From Anaeramoeba flamelloides (lineage: Eukaryota; Metamonada; Anaeramoebidae): DNA of 64,000 nucleotides. Location: positions 9,677,001-9,741,000 of the forward strand of contig JANTQA010000070.1 of the NCBI GenBank assembly GCA_027625915.1, read 5' to 3'. Positions within the stretch are counted from its first letter, which is position 1. Each line of letters begins with the position of its first letter. A model generated the notes under the pieces. That model searched no databases. It saw only the letters and a program-made list of their open reading frames with translations, and was not told where the DNA came from. Positions 34,951 through 47,075 of the stretch are shown in pieces. The position numbers and the translations under genes were made by a program.

Positions 34951-35581
34951 CACTACAAAGAAAATTTAAACACCAAAAATTAAAGTTAGCCAAAATTATA
35001 CATTGGATTTCAGTTATACTTCTTTTTATAAATTATTTTTTCAAACTTATCATAATTTTATGTAATAAAAAAAGGATAGCTATTAAACCCATTAAAATTC
35101 GAATATCCCCCTTTTCAAAAATACTGATTTTTAAAAAAACACCTATTTTTGGGGTATTTTTTTAATGAAAGAAGTTGAAATGAATTAATTTTTGATTGAA
35201 CATTAAGATTGAAAAAAGAATAAATGTTAAAGCAATTTGCAGAAAACAATACGGAATGTATATAAAAACTCAAACATGGAAAAATCTTTTGATTGAAATA
35301 TTTTGTGCTATTTTCAAATTGAAAAATATGTTTCTTTTTAGACTATTAAAAAAATACTTGAAAATCATCTCTCTACTAAGTCAAATAAAAAATTCGAAAA
35401 TTTTACAATTAAAAATGAAAAAAATATTACTGAAAAATTTCATTTTTTTTTCAATTCCTTTTAATCTCGATTAAAGTTGTAAATCTCATTGAAAATTGTT
35501 ATGTATAATAATGTTTATTATATGAGTGTATTTCAAAAATACAAATTTTAGAGATTTTTTTTTGAAATAATTTTCCTAGTC
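34951..35581 (+). mobile_element. MITE family B, copy 1
   Basis: The left end is CACTACAAAGAAAATTT. The interior matches copies at 44427-45134 and 59058-59761 in reverse (for example CAAACATGGAAAAATC, AATAATGTTTATTATATGAG, TATTTTTGGGGTATTTTT-like). The right terminal repeat is partly lost. Non-coding. Confidence 0.8.
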
Positions 35582-36639
35582 TTTACCAATTAAACTTTTC
35601 TTCACTCTCTATTTTAAAAATCTATAGGTTTATTATTCTTTTTTTCGATTTTTCCAAAGAAGACTTTCTCCCGACTTATTTTCCATTTTTTTCAAGAATT
35701 ATTTTATTTCATTTTTAGAGAAAACTACACTCTTTTTATTATTCTTTAAAATTTTTATAATTTTTTCAGAAAAAGAAAAAAGAAGTTTTGACAAGATCCA
35801 TAAAAGTAATAATTTAGTAAGGTTTTTTTTTTTTTTACTCTTTTTTTGGTTTGGATATTTGAACCAAGATTATTTTGATAAATTCTTGCCAACAATTATC
35901 AAAATAGTTTTTATTGTAAAAAATGAAATAAAATGTTTTCTTTTTAAAATTTTTTTACTGTTTTTTTAACTATTTCATTACAAAAACTAAGTTAAAAAAT
36001 TCAAGTGATTATTGGAATCCATATAAAATTCTAAAACATCACACATTAAACCAAAATTTAAGAATAGTCAAATTTAATCAAAATTTTAGATTTTAATTGG
36101 AAAGATATTATTAAAAATGAATTTGTTTGGATTTTTTGTTTCAATTCTTTTTCCATTCATGTGAAAATTGTTTAAGATTTATATAATAGGAAATAAACAA
36201 GTATGGAATTTCAGTTTCGTATATCTTCATTTATTAGTTAAAAATAAGTATAAAAATTTTTGGGAAATTTTTCTTTTTAAACACTATCTCATAATTATAA
36301 TCTCGTTCTATTTTAAAATCGATTTGATAATTATTTCCAGAATAAAAAAAAGAATCTCATTATCAAATATTTTTTTATTTTTACTTTTTCAAGACCGGTG
36401 TCCATTTTTATAAAATTTTTTATTTGAAAATGTCAAGTGATTATGGTTGAAAATAATTGATTCTAATGGATTAAAAAATTTCGGTGATTTTTATTGAGTG
36501 AAGAAAAAACTGAACTAACCTGTTAAGTAAGCGCGATGGATCTCCCTAAATCAATAATCAAATACGAGGAATTTTAAAAAAAAAAAAATAAAAGAGAGAC
36601 TAAATTTCAAATTAGAATTGTCGAATATAATTTTGAAAA

Positions 36640-36950
36640 TCACTTATTTCAGTTTTGAAGTGTCGCGCTTTGAGTGCTTTTTGAGATTTTGAAGGTTTTT
36701 TTTACAATCCTTTTTTATTTTTTTTCATTTCTCAAATTTGTTATTTTTAATCACAAGAATGTTACAAAATTCTGATTTGGCCAAATTCACAGTGTTACAA
36801 AATAACCAAAAATTGGATTAAATCGAATTAAATTGATTATGTACTTATGAGAAAAAAATTGTTTTAAATTGAAGATATTATAACCTCTTTTGAAATTTAA
36901 TAGAAAAATCAAGTAATTTTTTTTTTCCAAATTTTGATTTTTTTGAAATT
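36640..36950. repeat. Dispersed repeat family G, copy 2
   Basis: It pairs with about 10150-10460; see the landmarks there. Here they read GTCGCGCTTTGAGTGC, GAATGTTACAAAATTC and ATCGAATTAAATTGATTATG. Confidence 0.5.
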
Positions 36951-39094
36951 TAGAATCCTTTTTAACTTTTTTTTAATTGATTTTTTTCCAATTTTATCCT
37001 TAGAAGAAATTTGTTTACTTTAGGGACTAGTATCTATTATTTTTTTTTTTGACCAATAACTAAATAAGGAATCCTTATCATGAAATATGTTTAAAATCGA
37101 AAATAGACAGGTTTTTTTCAATGTTAGAACTTTTTCTTCTTATTTTTTTAAAATTTTACAATTCTGTCAAAAAAAGTGTGATTTTTAAAAATATTTTTTT
37201 TAAAAAAATATCTTTATCTGATCAGAATTTTTTGATTAATTTTGGATTTAATTATTTTCTCAAAAATAATATTTATTCTTACTTTGAAAAACGAAAAAAT
37301 AATTTAAAACTGGTGAATATTTTCTCTTTCACTTCTGTTCATCCAACTTGACACTATAAAGAACTCAATTTGTTTTATCAATAATTAAATTTTTAAAAAA
37401 TAGTTCTTATTCTTTTCTTTGATTTTTTTTTTGACTCTGACAAAAACTTTTGGAATGGTAATTTGGGAACACTTAAAAAAACTTCAAATTCAACAAAAAC
37501 CAAAGAATGTAAACTCAAAAAGTAGTTTCATCGAGAAAAAGAATGGTACAAGAAAAGAAAGTAAATCTTTTATTTTGAGTAAAGCATATATTGTATATTT
37601 TTTTCGAATCAAACTGTTTTTCTATGCAAATCCAAAAACAAGCATTTCAGGTTCATTTTTCAAACTATTTTTTGTACCTCTTCCACAAACACAACAATGT
37701 TTTGCTTTCTTGCTCATATTTATTTTTATTTTTTGTATTTTTTCCAAAAGTTGAAACAAATCAACTTTCAAAAAAGTGAAAAAAAAAAAAAATTTTATTT
37801 CTATAAAAACAATAACTAAATTTAATGATTGTCATTTATCGAGATTTCATTACTATACAAAGAAGTTTTTCACTTTTATTTCAAATCTAAGTAATTGCCA
37901 AAAAAAAATCTAAATCTCGATTAAATTTACCTAAAAAAATTTAATAGTGACTCGTCCCTCAGACTTTTTTCTATTTTTTTTTAATTAATTGTAATTCTTT
38001 GGTAGATCCTCACATTTCAACAAATAACAACTTATCCAATTTAATACATTGTTTCGAAAATAAGAAAAATATATTCCTTATTTTCTCAACTTGGCATAAA
38101 TAACAACATATATTTTTCAACATTGAAAAACAGGTATTGATGACCAAACCTTTAAATTTATCATCAGTTAGTCAATTTTTTTTCAAAAATATTTGGATTT
38201 TTTTATTAATAAAAAGATCATTAATAAATGAAACTTTTTTAACTTTTCACATTATTTTACGACGAGGATATTTAGAGATATTTGAGCTTTGGAGAACTAA
38301 TGTGATTTGTACTCAATAGAAATGTAATTTGTTCTTTATCTTGTCAACTGTAGAAGCTAATCCCTTAAATTATAAAACATAAATTCAACAGTTTTTCTCA
38401 AATTACCAAAACACACAAGTACAGAGTAAAATAAAATTTGTGATATTCTTCACCAATGGTATAGGAGTTATAAATAGTGCTAATTATATTTTTATTGTTT
38501 CATAAACTCGATCATATTTACAAACTAACAAAAGGTAAACCAAGTGAAATTTTATTTTTTTAAAATATTTTCAATCCACACACATTTTGGATTTCAAAAC
38601 GAGAAGATCTCAAGAACAAATGTCAAAATAATGAAAAGCAGAATACCAATTCAACCTTCAATCCTATTCACTTGTGTTACCTTAATTTGTAACAAACAAA
38701 CAAACTAACAAAATCCTTGAACTATTGTGAAATCTTTAGATTTAATTTATAAAGTGAAGAGTTCCTTACAATCAAGAAAAGTATTTCTGAAGACCTTTTC
38801 AGAGAAACTGCTGAACACGTATCCCGAATGTATCAATGTTATCATCAAAAGATAATTATTTTTCGACAAAACTTATAAAGCTTAAAAAAAAATCCTCTTC
38901 ATGATTTAAAAATCGGTTTGAAAGACTGTTCATTGGGTGTCTTGTTTTTGGACAAAAACCAACAAAAAAAGTCTTTGGATTCCAAAAAACTTTTCAAATT
39001 GTTAAAGCTTTAAAATGAATAATTCAGAAATCATTTTTTTTTCAAAAACTTTCTTATCAAGTTAATTTTTCAATCCAAACAGGTAATAAGCAGA

Positions 39095-42000
39095 ATGAAA
39101 ATAAAGTTTAATACTTTAGATCTCTCATTAATTACAAAATTAACTGATCAAAAATGTAAAGGAATAAGGCTTCAAAATTGTTATGATTTAAACAAAAGAA
39201 CATATGTCTTAAAATTTTCTGTACCTGAAAAAAAGACTTATGTACTGATCGAATCGGGGATCAGAGTCCACCCTACCACTTATCTTCACAAAGGACAAAA
39301 TTCATTACCATCCAACTTCACTGTCAAGTTAAGGAAGCATTTAAAAGGAAGAATCTTAGATCGTGTTCAACAGTTAGGTGTTGATCGTGTAATTGATTTT
39401 GATTTTGAATCAGCACATTTGTTGGTTGAACTTTTTGCAGCAGTAAGTTATTTAATTTTCCAAATTCGAAATTATTTCGTTTCTGAAGAAAAAGAATTTA
39501 GAAAAAGAAAAAAAGAGAAATGAAAATGGAAAAAAAAAAAAAAAAAAAAAAAAATAAAAAAAAATATAATCAAAAAGAAATTTGAAAAAAAAAAGCAAAC
39601 AAATAAAAATTTTTAAAAACCTTTCGGATTGCTTGACAAAAAAAAACAAAAAACAATTTATTCTGAAAAAACAATTTTAGGGAAATGTAATTTTGACTGA
39701 TAACGAGTATAAAATTTTAGCTCTTTTACGAACTCACAAATATGACGAGCAAGTTATTTTAGCTGTTGGACAAATTTATCCATTTACACAAACAAAAACA
39801 CTCAAATCATTAAATCTTGAAAAAATTACAGACCTTTTAAAATCTGCCAAAGAGTATAATGACGATTTAAAAAAAGAGCAAGAATTGTTCAATAAAGAAA
39901 ATGAAAGCCAAATGCAAAATGTGAACAAAAACCAAAATCAAGGCAAGGGCAAAAAGGGAAAGGGCAAGGGAAAGGGCAAAGGCAAGGGCAAGGGCAAAGG
40001 CAAAGGAAAGCAACAACAACAACAGCAACAAAAAAAAAGGAAATTCCAAAAGAAACCACGAATTTTGAAAACTATTTTAGTAAGAGAAACTGTTTTAGGT
40101 AGCACCTTAATTGAACACATTCTCTGTAATCTTGGGATCAAATCAAATTCAACCCCCTCACAAATTTTAAATGACGAAAATAAATTAGAACAAATAGTAA
40201 AGGAGATTGAAAAGGCAAACGACTTATTAGTATCAGGATTTGGAGAAGATCAATCTGGTTATATTATCAAAAAAATCCAACCTAAAAAGAAAAATAAAAA
40301 AGCCAAAAGAAAACAAAACAACAAAAACAAATTCAAAAACCAAAAAGAGGAAGAAAAGGAGAAGGAGAAAGAAAAAGAAAAAGAAGAAGAAGAAGAAGAA
40401 AATGTGGGCTATGAATTGATTGCATTTGAACCATTTTTACCAGCACAATTCACACGAAAAGAAGTCAAGGATCAATATAAAATCGAAAAATTTGAGACCT
40501 ATGATCAGGCTGTTGATCAATATTTTGGGGAAATCCAACAAAAGAAACTCTTGTCAAATCGGGAAAAGCAAGAAGAAATGATTTCCAAAAAATTAAAGGG
40601 TATCGAAAGGTCGCAAAATAAGCAGATTAAAAACTTAGGAATACAACGAAAGGACAATTTACGAAAGGCCATGCTAATAGAGTCAAATATCGAAATTGTT
40701 GAAAGCGCATGCACGCTAGTTAAAAAGGCGCTTGAGAATTCGATTCCATGGGACGATTTGCAGTACGAGCTACAAATAGCCAAGGAACAAAAAGATCCCA
40801 TTGCCAAAAGGATTAGCAAATTGAATTTGGAAAATCGAAAAATAACATTGTTCCTGAGAGAAGACGAAGAAAATCAGGGAGACGGTCTGCACGTTGAAGT
40901 GGATATTGATCAATCGGGCTATAGTAACTCTCGATCATATTATCAATTAAGCAAGAAAAACTTGGAAAAAAAGAAAAGAACGGAGGAAATCCAAAAAAAG
41001 GTGGTCAGCAAAACAAAGCTCTCAACAGACGATCAGCTTGAACGGTTGGGCAATAAAAAATCCGCGATTGAGCTCAGGAAGCATCGTAATATCAATTGGT
41101 TTGAAAAATTCTATTGGTTTATTAGCAGCGAGAACTATTTAATCATCGCTGGCCGCGATGCCCAGCAAAACGATTTAATATACCGGAAATATTTGGAAAC
41201 GAATGACATTTTTGTGCATGCAGCAATCCAGGGCGCCGCCACGGTGGTAATTAAAAACCCAACGAAAAAGCCAATTCCTCCCTTAACTTTGGAACAAGCC
41301 GGCGAGTTTTCCATATGCAGAAGCGTTGCCTGGAAAAATAACGTAATCACAAACGCATGGTGGGTTTACGCACACCAGGTGTCCAAAACTGCGCAGTCTG
41401 GGCAATATTTGAATACAGGCAGCTTCATGATCAGAGGGAAAAAAAATATGCTCAAGCCATCTCATCTAGCAATCGGGTTTGGGTTTCTATTTAAGATCGA
41501 CGAAGAAGACTTTTTAAAAAATCATAACGAAGAAAGAAAATCCCAACTGACAATCGAAGAAGAGGAAAAAGAGAGACTGAAAAGGGAACGCATTAGAAAG
41601 GAAAAAGAACACGCCAAGAAAAAAAAATTGAATAAAGACAAAATCAAAAAAGAAAAAGAAATCCAAAAATATGAGAACGAATTTGACCAAGATATTAAAG
41701 AGACAGAAACACAGAATGAAAATCAAGATGAAGACGATGAAGATGAGAAAGAAGACAAGGAAGGCAAAGAAGAACTGGAAGAAGAAGATGATGATGATGA
41801 TGATGAAGCAAATATCATCAATACAGGCATTGGCAAAAAAAAAATTAGATCAGAACAACAGCAAAGAAAAAAGCATTTAACAAAAAGAGAGAGAAGACTA
41901 TTAAAAAGAGGAATTGATATCAATAACCCAGAAGAAATGAAAAAAATTGAAGAGGAAAAGGCCAATAATGAGAAAAAAATACAAGAAAAGCAAATCAAGA

Positions 42001-42758
42001 CACGCGATGAAAAACGAAAAAAAAATATCAAAAAAAAAATGATCAAAAAGGTTAAAGGAAACCGTAAAAAGCTCAGCGAATTTGAAGAAACCGAGCAAGA
42101 CATCGAAGACGAAAAAAAAGTTTTGGAAATGCTTGGCGATTTAATTACTGTTGACAAAAGTGAATTAAAAGAGTTGGAAAAGGAAAAAATAATTAAAGAG
42201 AAGCAAGAACAAATGGAAAAAAATAAAGAAAGACAAAAAAAGGCCATTGTGGAAGTCTTGGGAGAACAAAATACAAACGAAGAAAATCCAAATAAAAATA
42301 AAAACCCAAATGAAAATGAAAATGAAAATGAAAATGAAAAAAATCAAAGGAACAAGAACAAAAAAAAAAAAATTGAAATGATCATGCAAAACGATTCAAA
42401 AAATAGCCCATTGGATGCTTTGAATTCATTGACAGGCCGACCACTGCCAAAGGAAGATACGCTATATGCACTCCCCGTCTGTGGCCCCTTTTCTTCAATG
42501 AAAAATTGGAAATACAAGGTCAGACTGACCTCTGGCGGAACGAAAAAAAAGGGAATCCTTTTAAAACAAATCATTAGCCAATTCAGAAAAATTAAAAATA
42601 GAACAGATATCGAATCTTATCTTATAGACGCAATACCTACAGAGGCACATCTCCAATTTCTTGTTTCTGGCGGGAAAATTGCGAAAGGGAAAAAGTCAAA
42701 CACCAAATATAATAAAAAAAATAACCAAAAAAATAGGAAAACTAATTACAAAAAATAA
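39095..42758 (+). CDS. NEMF: NEMF/Rqc2 (Tae2) ribosome quality-control factor
   Basis: Exon 1 runs 39095-39442 (donor GTAAGT) and exon 2 runs 39681-42758 (acceptor TTTTAG), phase 0, 1141 residues. The family binds peptidyl-tRNA on stalled 60S subunits, recruits the Ltn1/Listerin ubiquitin ligase and adds C-terminal tails to the stuck chain. Seen here: the NFACT-N start (MKIKFNTLDLSLI, IESGIRVHPT, LGVDRVIDF, then GNVILTDNEY across the junction), with the Asp-Arg pair that tailing activity needs in the family; a Lys-Gly repeat and Gln run (about 200-235) inserted in the N-terminal lobe; a coiled coil; NFACT-R (about 586-725: NWFEKFYWFISSENYLIIAG, NAWWVYAHQVSKTA); a long Lys/Glu/Asp region; and NFACT-C (about 1023-1110: PVCGPFSSMKNWKYKVRL). 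All domains are present and uninterrupted, so it is probably functional. Confidence 0.96.
39443..39680 (+). other. NEMF intron (238 bp)
   Basis: GTAAGT to TTTTAG. It contains an A-run of about 25 (39529-39553). It splits the NFACT-N domain between LVELFAA and GNVILTD. Confidence 0.92.
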
Positions 42759-43063
42759 TTTGTTATTTTTTTTTTTTTTTTTTTTTTTGAATATTTTTTG
42801 TAAAACAAAAAAATCAAAAATAATATTTAAATGAAATTGATACTTTTATTTCAGATTACTGAAATAGTAAAAATATTTAATCTTTTCAATAAAATTCACT
42901 ACTAGATTTTATTTATTTTTTTTTTACAAAATTTTATAATTTTTTTCCTGTTATATATTAAATCCTTGTCCGAGTTTAATTTACGTTTTCATCATTATTA
43001 AGTGCTAAGCAACTCAGAATTTGAAAATAGAAGCAAACCTTTTTGGAAGATCGATTAGAAGTT

Positions 43064-43450
43064 ATTTCCAAGTAAGGGGGGGCAAGCTTTTTTTAAAATA
43101 TCTTTATAAAACTCAATGGTTATAAAATTATTTAAATATTTAAAAATTTGTTAACGATCATTTTTCAATGATGGATAATAATTCAAGTTGTGTATTGGTA
43201 TGTTATTAAATAAATAAAATATATTAAATTTTCTGAATTCGATTTTATCTGATATTTTTTAGGGGTGAAAATTGGTAATAATTTTTTCCTTTTTGATGGA
43301 TAAAAATCTTTTTCATACTTTTTTTAATCTAATTAAAAATTATTAAAAAAAGAATGGGGAATTTATTTATGTATTTTATCGTTTAATAAATCAATTTTAC
43401 AACTGTTTCCATATTTTCAGGTTTTTTATTGAAATTGGTTGTAATTTTCT
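43064..43450 (+). mobile_element. Mariner-related MITE (family M), copy 3, diverged
   Basis: It starts AGTTATTTCCAAGTAAGGGGGGC and follows the right half of copy 1 read in reverse (shared: TCGATTTTATCKGATATTTT, GGTGAAAATTGGT, TTTTTGAT, CCATATTT-x-CGGTTTTTTATTGAAAT-like). The far end could not be located. Confidence 0.65.
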
Positions 43451-44426
43451 TCCCCAAAAAAGTGTCAGAGTGTTTTTAAATTTTTGTGTATGATTCACAC
43501 ATTTTTCACAAAAAAATTGAAAATCAAAATCTCGTCAAGAAAAAACATTTTTTAGTTATTCTCAGGAGTAAAAAATTATGTGGAAAATAACTAATTATTT
43601 TAAACCCGGACTTGAATATAATAAGTAATGGGACCTCTTTTTTTGTAAATGATTTGTAAAATAGGCTACATTTTCGGATGTGAATCTAGGAGATAACTAA
43701 AATATGAAAATCTTGTCAATTTTTTTTCATCTACTGATTCTACTTTTGGAATGTATTTTAAGCTATCTAAAATTTAGTTTTTCACTTTTGTAATCTTGAT
43801 TTTTTAACCCAATTCACATATCCGTATCCTTTTCAGTAACAAAATTTCACAAATAATAATAATAATATTACCGATTAAGGGCTTTAAGTTGGTAATTTTC
43901 GTTTGATAACAACCAGATAACATATAATTTTTTAGGATTTTTTATTTTTGTGAATTCGCATTTCAAAAGGTTACCAATTTTGTGAAAATTAATTTTTGTG
44001 TGAAAAATGATTTTAAAATGTAGTGTTATATTTTTTTTTAGTTATTTTATCAAAAATTAATCATTCTTTGAACAAGAGTTAATTTTTTTTTGCTGAAAAG
44101 GAATAACCAAAGTTCCCTATTAAAATTTTGTTAATAGGTAAATAGTTCAATTTTTAAGGCACATAATATGAAAAGTATTTAAGGTACAGAAAAATCTCAA
44201 ATTAAAGCTCTATTAATGGTATGAAAGCAAAAAATATTCATTCTATTTGTTGTCATTTTTTTCAATACCCTATTTCAAAAACTTCATGAAATTAAATATA
44301 TTAGGAAATAAAACGACGATTACCATTTAAATCTAGCCAAATACTTGGTTCAAAACTATAAATTAAAGATATTACAAAAAATTAATTGAAAAAAAATGAC
44401 AAAAAAATTGCCAATTTTTGCGTTAA

Positions 44427-45134
44427 TACTACAAGACAAGGAAAATTTTTTCAAAAAAAAATCTCTAAAATTTGTATTTTTGAAATACACTCATATAATA
44501 AACATTATTATACATAACAATTTTCAAAAATGGTTTACAACTTTAATATATATTAAAACGAATTGAAAAATAAATTAAAGTATTCAGTAATATTTTTTTC
44601 ATTTTTAATTGTAAAATTTTTGAATTTTTTATTTGACTTGGTAGAGATTTAATTGTCTAGTATTTTTTTAATAGTCTAAAAAGAATTATATTTTTCAATT
44701 TTAAAATAGCACAAAATATTTCAATTAAAAGATATCGCTAAATTAAATTGAAAATCTTATTTTTTATCTGTTTTTTGGAATATTTTTTATCATTTTATTT
44801 TTTTCCATGTTTGAGTTTTTATATACATTCCGTATTGTTTTCTGCAAATTGCTTGAACATTTATTCTTTTTTCAATCTTAATCTTCAATCAAAAATTAAT
44901 TCATTTCAACTTTTTTCAATAAAAAAATACCCTGAAAATAGGTGTTTTTTTCAAAAGTCGGTATTTTTGAAAAGGGGGGAATTCGGATTTTCATGAGTTT
45001 AACAGCTATCCTTTTTTTATTACATAAAAGTATGATAAGTTTGAAAAAATAATTTATAAAAAGAAGTATAACTGAAATCCAATGTATAATTTTGGCTAAT
45101 TTTAATTTTTGGTGTTTGAATTTTGCTTGTAGTA
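44427..45134 (-). mobile_element. MITE family B, copy 2
   Basis: 708 bp, with TACTACAAG at the left end and CTTGTAGTA at the right. The interior is nearly the same as 59058-59761 (shared AATACACTCATATAATAAAC, TTTCCATGTTTGAGTTTTTA, CTGCAAATTRCTT, GAAAATAGGTGTTTTTTTC). Non-coding despite an 82-codon frame shared with copy 3 (with changes); that frame has no domain. Confidence 0.85.
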
Positions 45135-45754
45135 TAGTACTTTGGTTTTAAGGTACATATTTATATGATTTCAAAACAATAATTTGAGAAAAAAAAAAAG
45201 CATTACAAAAAATGTACCTACATTTGAGTTTGGTTAGATGTCTTAATTTTTGTTCAGGGTTCGTGCCTTAAAAGCGAAACTGACGGTAAACCAACTTTTA
45301 AGGGACTAATCTCTATTAAATTTTTTACCAAAGTTTAATTGAGATTGAGAAACTTTTTTGCCAATTACTTAGATTTGGAAAAATTATTTATTTTCAATAT
45401 TAAACTAATTTCTAGATAAGGAATCCTTATTTAAAAATTGGTAAAAAAAAAAAAAATATAAGACTATTCCCGAAATAAAAATTTTAGATTTTGATTATCC
45501 GAATTTGAATTTTTTTTCATAAATTAATCTAAAATAAATTAAAAAAAAATAATAAAAGTGTATTATTTTTTTGTATGTTACAAATATTAATATTTATGAT
45601 CTAAAAAAAATCAATAACAACCAAATTGATTATTTGTGAGATTTTTAAAAAGATGTTGCTACTTACTGAGCCAAAGAATTATTAGACCAGAACTTGGTCA
45701 ATTAATAATCATGATTGGAAATACAGTGATCAAAATAAAGTGTTCCCATAGCTG

Positions 45755-46150
45755 GTAAATCTGTGTTTGAAAATAAAATCAGTGTTATTTTTTTCTAATT
45801 TTTTGTTACAATGTGCTATCTAAATAACTACTAAATAGAATACCTAAGTTCAAATCAATATTGACGGTACAATCCTTGATATTTTAAGGAATTTTTATTC
45901 AATAATGAATACACTGTGTTTAATTTTTTTCGTAATTTTCTTAGTTTTTTTGAAATTTTTTTTTTTTTCTAAGAGAACATTTTTTCTGTGATCTCTATTT
46001 TTTGTCAAAATAAATTTTTTGATATTTTGATCCTAATTAAAAGAATTTCTTTTTTCATAATATAACATGAAGAAAAAGTACCACATTTACTTCTTGATTA
46101 TGGCTGTGTTTCTTGGATCGACTAATATGTCTGTCTTCTATAAAACAGAA
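45755..46150 (+). repeat. Dispersed repeat family C, copy 3
   Basis: It aligns with 3640-4060 and 34545-34940. Landmarks: GTGTTTGAAA, AATAC-x-CTAAGTTCAAATCA, CCTTGAT, AATAATGAATACACTGTG, GTCTTCTATAAAACAGAAAC at the end. Confidence 0.6.
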
Positions 46151-47075
46151 ACACCGCTTTTAAATTTAAAACAAGTATCACACTTGACTGCACACATCAT
46201 TTTGACAACAATATTTTCTTTGAAGCTATTCCAGTTATCTACTTGAAATAAACAATTCTTATTTCTAATTAGTTCTATTCCATAACCATGATACAAAACC
46301 AAAACAAAAACGAAAACAAAATATATTTTTCTTAAGCAATTGTGAAAAGATCCACTTAGTTGACTTTTTTTTCCATGATCTTGGTTTTTACTTGGCTTCA
46401 TAAAAAACCAATATAAAAAAGAACTCAAAACACATAAAACATTGGCTTAAAATATCTACCCTCCTTGGTAAAATTGTGGAAAAGTATCACCATTGATGAA
46501 AAATCACAAAGTTTTTCCAAAATTTTACAATTATTTCAATATTTTTGTTCTTTCGAACTTTGCAAAAGTTTTGAATGAAAATCCAATAATTATTGCCAAT
46601 TCAATGCTAAGTGTTCGAATAAACACGAATATGGTGGGTTGTCTCATCCAAAATCTAAAGTGAAAAATGAATTCTTTTTTCAACACTTAAACCTTAAAAA
46701 AAAATATTGAAAAAAGGAAATTATTATTTGTCAATTAAGTCCAACAAATTTCTGAATTTGGATTAATTTTTTCACAAAAACACAATTTAACAAAAAATTC
46801 TGTTTATTGTTGTGAGTTTAAATACAATTCTCCTTTTCAACAACTTATTCAAAGGTGAAAAAATAAGAAAACCAAATTTTCTGTATTTTTTAAAAAAATT
46901 TGTCAAAAGGGGAACAAAATTTTTCACACAACAAAGAAGAAATCTTTCCAAGCTCCACAAAGCACCTAAATAATTTTAGTCAAATTATTTGAAGTGAAAA
47001 CAAATTTGCAAAATCTTATTTTGGATTTTTATTTTCTCAAAAAAAAAATTGTTGTTTGTTGTTAATCATTAAAAA

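Larger units (their letters stand above)
34474..39094. other. 4.6 kb intergenic region with repeats
   Basis: This lies between the RCC1-BTB start (-) and the NEMF start (+). It holds repeat C copy 2, MITE B copy 1 about ten bases further on, repeat G copy 2, and a short inverted copy (about 37845-37985) of sequence found near 45290-45420. Short open frames (for example 37419-37754) are Phe/Lys-rich and unsupported. Promoters for both genes must lie at the two ends. Confidence 0.5.
42759..47075. other. 4.3 kb intergenic region with repeats
   Basis: This lies between NEMF and the HSPA12-like gene, both on the plus strand. A T-run follows the NEMF stop (42768-42788) and may belong to its 3' end. 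Repeats: family M copy 3, family B copy 2, an H-type segment (about 45170-45430) also found inverted at 37845-37985, and family C copy 3. A 96-codon minus-strand frame (46138-46428) has no recognisable domain and overlaps repeat C. Confidence 0.5.

Noticed and set aside
41723-42247. Ser/Phe-rich minus-strand frame opposite NEMF
   Set aside because: It is the antisense of the Glu/Asp/Lys-rich NEMF region, whose homology is certain.
44748-44996. 82-codon frame within MITE B copy 2, partly shared with copy 3 (59439-59630)
   Set aside because: The frames differ in length and start, copy 1 does not keep them, and no transposase or other motif is present.
46138-46428. 96-codon minus-strand frame with several cysteines
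   Set aside because: It overlaps repeat family C, has no recognised domain, and sequence upstream shows no exon that could extend it.
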